Part shown: positions 6,956 to 11,116 of the stretch, one piece after another
How positions within the stretch are numbered: position 1 is the first letter of the stretch
Layout of the letters: every line of letters begins with the position of its first letter
Source: GCA-002713455 sp964428745
GTDB taxonomy: Bacteria; Fidelibacterota; Marinisomatia; Marinisomatales; TCS55
Assembly: GCA_964428745.1 (NCBI GenBank)
Contig: CAYRYZ010000045.1
Span: 1-11,116 of the forward strand
Length of the DNA stretch: 11,116 nucleotides
Reading direction: 5' to 3'
The notes under the pieces: generated by a model
Told to the model about the DNA's origin: nothing
Seen by the model: only the letters and a program-made list of their open reading frames with translations
The model's database searches: none
Program-made: the position numbers and the translations under genes

Positions 6956-7663
6956 ATGATGAGTTCATCTAATTATATAGGTTTACCTGAAGCAACATTG
7001 TTGTTAAATCACCTCAAAACAATTAATCCAGAATATGGTATTGAAATTATTTTACCTCAACAGCGTTGGCCAAATCTCAAATTAAATCAAACAACTGATG
7101 TTATGAAAATGATACATCAACATCGTGAAGTATATTTAAATGCATCTACTAATGATCTTGGAATGATATATCATACTGAAGCTAGTGGTTATGCTGATCT
7201 TTGGATCCATATCTTAGACGAAAATAAAAATATTATAGGTTTATCTATTAATAAACTTTTTGAAGTAAATCAAAACCCTCTAAACTACTTTCAAGCATGT
7301 ATGTTGAGTAGAGATATTCAAAATTTGGGAATTTACCCATTATTGCAGGATCTAAGGATTGCAATTTTTCCAGCAAATCATATTTTATGTCGAACACAAA
7401 ACCCAATTGTGTATAAAAAATATCAAGAATTCTGTTATAAGCATGGAATGTCAATTTCACCAACGTTAGATAAAATTTATCCACAATCTATTGATATTGT
7501 TAAAGCAGCGGGTTTTAATATAGATGATCAATCAGTATCTCGTAATGCTATAAATGGAGAAGTATTAAAAGAGACACCCATCCCAGATCAAGAGATTGCT
7601 TCATTATGGGAGCGCATTAATATTGCAAATGGAGATTTATTGGTAATTATTTGTTACAAATAG
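6956..7663 (+). CDS. Cytosolic protein, possibly GNAT-fold acyltransferase
   Basis: A 235-aa protein with no signal peptide or membrane span, the only clearly cytosolic + strand gene here besides ispG. The order of elements fits an N-acyltransferase: the strand-rich YADLWIHILDENKNIIGLSINKLF (79-102); then LSRDIQNLGIYPLLQDLRIAI (117-137), where such proteins have the 'rgkGiyr.Ll' acyl-CoA loop; then CRTQNPIVYKKYQEF (145-159). An RTQNP-VY stretch like this occurs in some GNAT-like proteins. The canonical Q/RxxGxG/A pyrophosphate loop is weak (NLGIYP), so enzymatic activity is uncertain. The C-terminus (IASLWERINIANGDLLVIICYK) ends in a strand. Start at 6956 or at the next codon, 6959. It converges with the metalloprotease gene, stops 4 bp apart. 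Real gene: confident; fold: tentative. Confidence 0.7.
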   Translation: MMSSSNYIGLPEATLLLNHLKTINPEYGIEIILPQQRWPNLKLNQTTDVMKMIHQHREVYLNASTNDLGMIYHTEASGYADLWIHILDENKNIIGLSINKLFEVNQNPLNYFQACMLSRDIQNLGIYPLLQDLRIAIFPANHILCRTQNPIVYKKYQEFCYKHGMSISPTLDKIYPQSIDIVKAAGFNIDDQSVSRNAINGEVLKETPIPDQEIASLWERINIANGDLLVIICYK

Positions 7664-7680
7664 TTATTTATTTTAAATAA
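7664..7680. terminator. AT-only palindrome between convergent stop codons
   Basis: TTATTTA-TTT-TAAATAA is a perfect 7-bp inverted repeat with a 3-nt loop. It starts right after the + strand TAG (7661-7663) and overlaps the - strand stop (7668-7670). Its symmetric place suggests a bidirectional end signal, but with no G-C pairs the hairpin would be weak, so termination by this element is doubtful. Confidence 0.25.
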
Positions 7681-9416
7681 GTAATTGGTTTCCATTCTTC
7701 TGTTAATTTTCCAGAAGCTTTTATATAGTAAACCCCAGATGCAACTTTATTTCTAGAGTCATCGATCCCATTCCAAGTGAAGGTATGATTACCCGATGTT
7801 GTTTCCCCAGAAAATAATCTTCTAATTCTTTTTCCATTCAAGTTAATTATATCAACTGTTATTGTTGAATTACTTAGCATATAGATCGAAAACTTCACTA
7901 CTCCATTAAAAGGATTAGGGTAAGGGTCATTTAAAATAAATTCTACGGGAACAGTTATGTCAGTTCCAGGTTCACCATCTTCAACAGTTAAAAAATAATC
8001 CCAATTGCCGCCAGTTGTATCTTGGCTTACTATAGAAAGGTGAATAGATTGAAGATTCTCTGGATCGATATTTATTGATGGACCGGATATCACTCTATAT
8101 GAATTATCATTCTTTTTAAGGATAGCATTTAGTTGTAGATCAGAAAAGATGCCACTTTTATTATATAGATTAACTGATACAGGTTTTTGAGAAACAATTC
8201 TAACATATTGACTCCCAAAACGTGATAACCTTGTTGACTTAACGGTATCTTGATTGCCAATTTGGAAATTAATGGTTTCTAAGATAGTTGGCCCATTCAC
8301 TGGATAATCTTGAGCTTCTTCATAAGAAAATTCTTCAGTTCCAGTAGATGACATTATTTGATTTGCCACAGACATGCCATTTAAGGCTTGTTGAAATGAA
8401 TATCCTATTGTTTTCAAGGCTTCTTCGATTGCTAAATGTGATCCGTCCTTTTCTCTACTATTTGATTTTGTAGAGGCTTCCACGATTTTTCGGATAGCAT
8501 TCGTTCCTCCCATGTGCTGTTCTATATATTCAAAAAAGATGAAAGAACCATACCAATGGAACCCACTTTCGTCCAATGATCTATGGGGATATTTAAACCA
8601 ATCTTCCATGTATTGATAACAATCATTGATTTCGTCAAAAATTTCTTCTTCCATCCAAATGGCTGAAGACTCAAGGAGCCATGGCTTTTCCCATCCATCA
8701 TATCCGAATTGAATTGCATGATAGTATTCGTGTGCTGCAGTTACTTTTATATTTTCAAGTTCTTCTAAAACAAAATTTTTATAATTATTTCTAATAGCCA
8801 TATAGCTTGTAAAGGCATTTTTTTCTACTCGTGACTCTGATTTTTCGTTATCTCCTTTACCTTGTGCATATTCTTCTGGTTGTACATATCCATAATATTT
8901 TGAGGGTATCGAACGGATGTAGATATCATAGTGGTCCGATCCTCCTTTATCCCGAGATGTTGAATAATATCCATCTCCAGGAGGTTTAGTGTAGCCCATT
9001 TGATCATGAAGCATATTTGAAACATAATCAAAAATTTCAATGACTGATTCAATATAATCTGGCAACAAATTATTATTTTGATCTTTAGTGTCAATAGCAT
9101 GAAAACCAGAGGTTGTATAATGCAGTCTGAAATGTCCACTATCGATGAATTTATCTAAGCCAGCAGACTCTGATCGTTTTGCTCCACCTCGCGTTACCAA
9201 TTGGCTATTAAAATTAAAACCAACCTCCTCTAATTTTTTCTTATCATCATAATCTATATTTTGACCATTTTTAGCTATTTCTAGTAAATAGGGGGTAAGG
9301 TGGTGATTATTAGTTTTTACGTCTGTGAAGGCGTTGAAAACAGTTTCTATGGACTGTTTAACATTCTGTGCACTTAAATCAATTGATAGAATGAAAATCA
9401 GTATGAATGACCTCAT
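7668..9416 (-). CDS. Secreted zinc metalloprotease with C-terminal sorting domain (MXAN_6640-like)
   Basis: A 582-aa exported putative peptidase. The signal peptide is residues 1-16 (ending LSA), with Gln17 as likely mature N-terminus. A pro-like region runs to about 92, then FRLHYTTSGFHA (96-107) and the D-x-N-x-N-x-L-P-D type stretch (111-120) lead into the catalytic part. HEYYH (229-233) is the HExxH zinc site and is followed by AIQFGYD and WLLESSAIWMEEE (247-258). E249 is the likely third ligand as in gluzincins, with E256 as alternative. The order HEYYHAIQ...W.LE..A.WMEE resembles the MXAN_6640-type putative metalloproteases. A beta-rich region (about 375-485) follows, then a C-terminal FlgD-Ig/type A sorting-like module: YPNPFN (499-504), NLNGKRIRRL, GNHTFTWNG and ASGVYYIKASG, typical of type IX secretion cargo. 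It is last in the four-gene operon and overlaps the 40-aa gene by ATGA. Substrate unknown. Confidence 0.85.
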   Translation of the reverse strand: MRSFILIFILSIDLSAQNVKQSIETVFNAFTDVKTNNHHLTPYLLEIAKNGQNIDYDDKKKLEEVGFNFNSQLVTRGGAKRSESAGLDKFIDSGHFRLHYTTSGFHAIDTKDQNNNLLPDYIESVIEIFDYVSNMLHDQMGYTKPPGDGYYSTSRDKGGSDHYDIYIRSIPSKYYGYVQPEEYAQGKGDNEKSESRVEKNAFTSYMAIRNNYKNFVLEELENIKVTAAHEYYHAIQFGYDGWEKPWLLESSAIWMEEEIFDEINDCYQYMEDWFKYPHRSLDESGFHWYGSFIFFEYIEQHMGGTNAIRKIVEASTKSNSREKDGSHLAIEEALKTIGYSFQQALNGMSVANQIMSSTGTEEFSYEEAQDYPVNGPTILETINFQIGNQDTVKSTRLSRFGSQYVRIVSQKPVSVNLYNKSGIFSDLQLNAILKKNDNSYRVISGPSINIDPENLQSIHLSIVSQDTTGGNWDYFLTVEDGEPGTDITVPVEFILNDPYPNPFNGVVKFSIYMLSNSTITVDIINLNGKRIRRLFSGETTSGNHTFTWNGIDDSRNKVASGVYYIKASGKLTEEWKPITYLK

Positions 9417-9535
9417 CGATCATCTTCCTCTTGAGTTTTCTGTCGTTTTCGATAAAGGTAAAATCGAATAAATAAAGCCATAAAAAGTATTCCAACAACA
9501 TAGAACCAAGCAAAGTAGGGTAGATTTTCTCTCAT
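9413..9535 (-). CDS. 40-aa single-span membrane protein in the protease operon
   Basis: A complete short frame filling the gap between two larger operon genes. Its ATG (9533-9535) overlaps the upstream stop as ATGA, and its TGA (9413-9415) overlaps the protease ATG as ATGA. The product begins MRENLPYFAWFYVVGILF, has one hydrophobic segment (about 6-23), then a basic cluster (RFYLYRKRQK, 24-33) and an acidic tail (QEEDDR). This predicts N-out/C-in topology. It resembles in size and design the small CcmD-type proteins (aromatic-rich span followed by a basic tail) that assist haem export, but no other Ccm gene is visible, so that is only a comparison. The exact double overlap and the membrane-protein design make a chance frame unlikely. 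GAGGAA within its 3' end could help the ribosome start the protease. Confidence 0.7.
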   Translation of the reverse strand: MRENLPYFAWFYVVGILFMALFIRFYLYRKRQKTQEEDDR

Positions 9536-10143
9536 TTTGCTTTATATATTATGAATTGTTCATAGCAATAGGCTATTAGTATAAGGCTAAACCCAACTGG
9601 GATTTCCCAACCTTTTTGGTTATTCCTTTTCAATAATCCAACACCCACGATACTAGAGCCAGTAAAATAAAGTCCCTTTATCCAAGATCTAGGTCTATTA
9701 TCGTCTACATTCTTTTTGTTAGAGCGATTAGGCCTCTCAGCTTCGATCGAAGCTAATACATTTGATAATGGAAATCGCAAAGCCACGAGTAGTCTACTGC
9801 TAGAATCATCAAAGTAAAATTCAAAATCTTCAACAGGTAACTTCATTTTGAAGCCTATTTGTATAGATTCTCCTGTATTCACGATTTCAATATTTGAGAT
9901 TGGATACTCAATTCGGGTCTTTTCTAATGCTATTACGTCGCCAGTAGCATTATGGATTGTCATATAATACCAAGAGTTAGTGTCATTGTACCATCCTGTC
10001 ACTTGAGACTTATCAAGTGGTATATCTGACAAGATATTAATAGATATGCCATTTTTTTTTGACGATATAGATATTTGGCTGATTTGTTTAGTTTGGCTAA
10101 AAACTATATTGAAGAGGAATAATATTAGGATGCTTCTTTTCAT
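9532..10143 (-). CDS. Exported AMIN-like beta domain protein with C-terminal membrane segments
   Basis: A 203-aa protein with a signal peptide (1-16, ending VFS) and Gln17 as likely mature N-terminus. Residues 20-125 are a beta-rich domain (ISISSKKNGISINILSD, IEIVNTGESIQIGFKM, FEFYFDDSSSRLLVALRF). The pattern of a leading I-x-I-x-x-x-x-x-G-I-x-I strand and a closing S-R-L-L-V-A-L strand recalls AMIN domains, which bind peptidoglycan or envelope partners in secretins and amidases. This is a pattern resemblance, not a firm hit. A charged linker (133-153, ERPNRSNKKNVDDNRPR) is followed by one or two hydrophobic segments: about 156-171 (weak, Gly/Ser-rich) and 179-198 (clear). It would thus be anchored with its beta domain outside the cytoplasm. 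Start and stop both lie in ATGA overlaps. Function unknown; the operon suggests a partner for the protease. Confidence 0.75.
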   Translation of the reverse strand: MKRSILILFLFNIVFSQTKQISQISISSKKNGISINILSDIPLDKSQVTGWYNDTNSWYYMTIHNATGDVIALEKTRIEYPISNIEIVNTGESIQIGFKMKLPVEDFEFYFDDSSSRLLVALRFPLSNVLASIEAERPNRSNKKNVDDNRPRSWIKGLYFTGSSIVGVGLLKRNNQKGWEIPVGFSLILIAYCYEQFIIYKAK

Positions 10144-10439
10144 TCTTCTATTTTATTTTTGTATTCCTTAATCCCTTTTTGCAAACCTTCAATAATCGCT
10201 TCCATAATAGTATCCGATCGGATATTATTAATTATATTTAAAACCAATATGGGATAAACTTCTTGGGGTAAGATTGGTTCCAATTCTTCAAAAGGATCTT
10301 CTTCGTCAATAATATCATCAATCGATAAACCAGAATCCAATTTGTTTTGGAGTTTTTCTTGTATAGCATAGACATATGAAGTTAATTCTTCATTTGACAG
10401 GTGAATAAGGTCCTTAGTTTTCATATTCGAAAGGTTCAT
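10140..10439 (-). CDS. Small acidic helical cytosolic protein, first gene of the protease operon
   Basis: A 99-aa protein with no leader. I choose the ATG at 10439. A promoter box lies 16 nt upstream, as at other genes, and the product opens MNLSNMKTKDLIHLSNEELTSYV. An open frame continues back to ATGs at 10493 and 10514, but that extension (Cys/His/Ser-rich, no pattern) would run through the divergent promoter region. ATG 10424 (MKTKD) is another option. Predicted helices lie at 15-37 (SNEELTSYVYAIQEKLQNKLD) and 60-99 (QEVYPILVLNIINNIRSDTIMEAIIEGLQKGIKEYKNKI), around a very acidic centre (DDIIDEEDPFEELEP, 41-55). I recognise no family. The acidic, all-helical build fits a small regulator or adaptor, but that is inference. 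Its stop overlaps the next ATG (ATGA). Confidence 0.65.
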   Translation of the reverse strand: MNLSNMKTKDLIHLSNEELTSYVYAIQEKLQNKLDSGLSIDDIIDEEDPFEELEPILPQEVYPILVLNIINNIRSDTIMEAIIEGLQKGIKEYKNKIEE

Positions 10440-10447
10440 AGAGCACC

Positions 10448-10455
10448 TGAATTTA
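10448..10455 (-). promoter_or_regulatory. Promoter for the four-gene protease operon
   Basis: On the minus strand TAAATTCA begins at 10455, 16 nt before the ATG at 10439. TTTC at 10478-10475 is exactly 19 nt upstream, a good -33/-7 spacing for a Bacteroidota-type promoter. The interval to the ATG (GGTGCTCT) lacks a Shine-Dalgarno sequence. This box supports the 10439 start over the longer frames. Confidence 0.45.
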
Positions 10456-10516
10456 GTTGGAATATTGGAGCTGTGAAATTGAGATTTAGACATTGAACAC
10501 CATTCGATAGTCAAAG

Positions 10517-10524
10517 TAATTTCT
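10517..10524 (+). promoter_or_regulatory. Promoter for the partial gene at the right edge
   Basis: TAATTTCT begins 16 nt before the ATG at 10533, with TTG at 10493-10495, 21 nt upstream, as a possible -33 element. It is back to back with the minus-strand promoter. The two -33 elements are about 15 bp apart, so a single regulator bound between them could affect both genes. Confidence 0.45.
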
Positions 10525-10532
10525 ATAACATA

Positions 10533-11116
10533 ATGAGAATACCTCGGAACATCTTTCTCATATTTGCATTTGTCTCAATCTCGACAACTTCGGTTTTCTC
10601 TCAGATCAAGAATCAAGGTGCAATAGGATCTGTAACCATCGACGGTAAAGTATGGAATCAAATTGCTATGCGCCCCGTTATTCCATTTGGTAAATGGGGA
10701 GTAGCACTTGACCTAGTTTTTTATTTTGATGCAGAAGGAAATATTCACTCCGATGAATGGGACTTCTCATCGGGAAATGCAATTAAAAATACTCTTATAG
10801 ATAAAATTTATTATATACGCTATGGCTTCCCCGGTAGCCCCACATATGCCAAGATCGGCGCTTTAGATCATGTAGATTTAGGTTACGGAATTCTAGTAAG
10901 TGGGTATGCCAATAATATGCTTTACCCCCAGGATAGAAAGATTGGGCTAAGCTTTGAAAAAAACTCTAAATCTAGCAATATAGAGATATTCATAAATGAC
11001 TTTAAGGAAAATATTGGGTTAATAGGTGGTAGATATAAAACCAAGAAGCTTTTGGGGTTACCTATTGGCTTTTCAATTGTATCGGATCGAAATCAATTTT
11101 TAGGCCTTAAAGATAG
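10533..11116 (+). CDS. Putative outer-membrane beta-barrel protein, 3'-truncated by the window
   Basis: An open frame of 194 codons that runs off the right edge without a stop. The signal peptide is 1-23 (ending VFS), with Gln24 as likely mature N-terminus. The mature part is rich in short Gly/aromatic strands: GAIGSVTIDGKVWNQIAMRP (29-48), FGKWGVALDLVFYFDAEGN (52-70), LIDKIYYIRYGFPGSPTYAKIGAL (88-111), DLGYGILVSGYANNM (115-129) and RKIGLSFE (135-142). This alternation and the YIRYG / GYGILVSGY pattern fit an outer-membrane barrel found in FCB bacteria, without known function to me. The codon pattern is normal for the window. It is divergent from the protease operon and has its own promoter box. 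The C-terminal part is not visible, so full size and any sorting signal cannot be judged. Confidence 0.75.
   Translation, partial: MRIPRNIFLIFAFVSISTTSVFSQIKNQGAIGSVTIDGKVWNQIAMRPVIPFGKWGVALDLVFYFDAEGNIHSDEWDFSSGNAIKNTLIDKIYYIRYGFPGSPTYAKIGALDHVDLGYGILVSGYANNMLYPQDRKIGLSFEKNSKSSNIEIFINDFKENIGLIGGRYKTKKLLGLPIGFSIVSDRNQFLGLKD

Noticed and set aside
8522..9139. Two frames of 65 and 104 codons on the minus strand inside the metalloprotease gene.
   Set aside because: They overlap conserved protease sequence (including the HEYYH region for one) in another frame, have no leader or domain, and are typical shadows.
10440..10514. Extension of the 99-aa protein to 124 aa using the ATGs at 10493 or 10514.
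   Set aside because: The extra residues look random, the extension would cover both -33 elements of the divergent promoters, and the box at 10455 fits the 10439 start.

Overview
The window is clearly AT-rich and densely coded, with twelve protein genes (one cut by the right edge) and no rRNA, tRNA, CRISPR array or insertion sequence that I can see. It looks like a free-living FCB-group bacterium, and I favour Candidatus Marinimicrobia (SAR406) over mainstream Bacteroidota. Four things point there. A secreted protease carries a YPNPFN-type C-terminal sorting module. Every signal-peptidase-I leader ends in A-Q or S-Q. Shine-Dalgarno sequences are largely absent, and a TAAWTT promoter box sits 16-18 nt before most first-gene ATGs. 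IspG is the short two-domain form, not the long insert-bearing form usual in Bacteroidota/Chlorobi. The taxonomic call is inference from these traits.

Left part (1-5185, + strand): four cell-envelope genes. They are an outer-membrane barrel resembling porins of zinc-uptake loci, a 608-aa secreted TPR protein with a recent-looking 66-residue tandem duplication, an acidic lipocalin-like lipoprotein, and a second secreted TPR protein. The intergenic gaps are short, but two or three of these genes seem to have their own promoter box next to the ATG, so they need not form one operon.

Centre (5193-7663, + strand): ispG (MEP isoprenoid pathway) heads a tightly coupled trio with a 146-aa exported protein and a 63-aa membrane protein (junctions TGATATG and TAATG). 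A separately promoted 235-aa cytosolic protein with GNAT-like features follows. It converges with the next block, the two stop codons lying 4 bp apart.

Right part (7668-10439, - strand): a four-gene operon in which every junction is an ATGA stop/start overlap. In transcription order it encodes a 99-aa acidic helical cytosolic protein, a 203-aa exported/membrane AMIN-like protein, a 40-aa single-span membrane protein, and a 582-aa secreted HEYYH zinc metalloprotease with a C-terminal sorting domain. The 40-aa gene is easily missed. I recognise no described system with this gene set, and it is the best candidate for something new here. A divergent promoter region (10440-10532) separates it from a partial outer-membrane-type gene running off the right edge.
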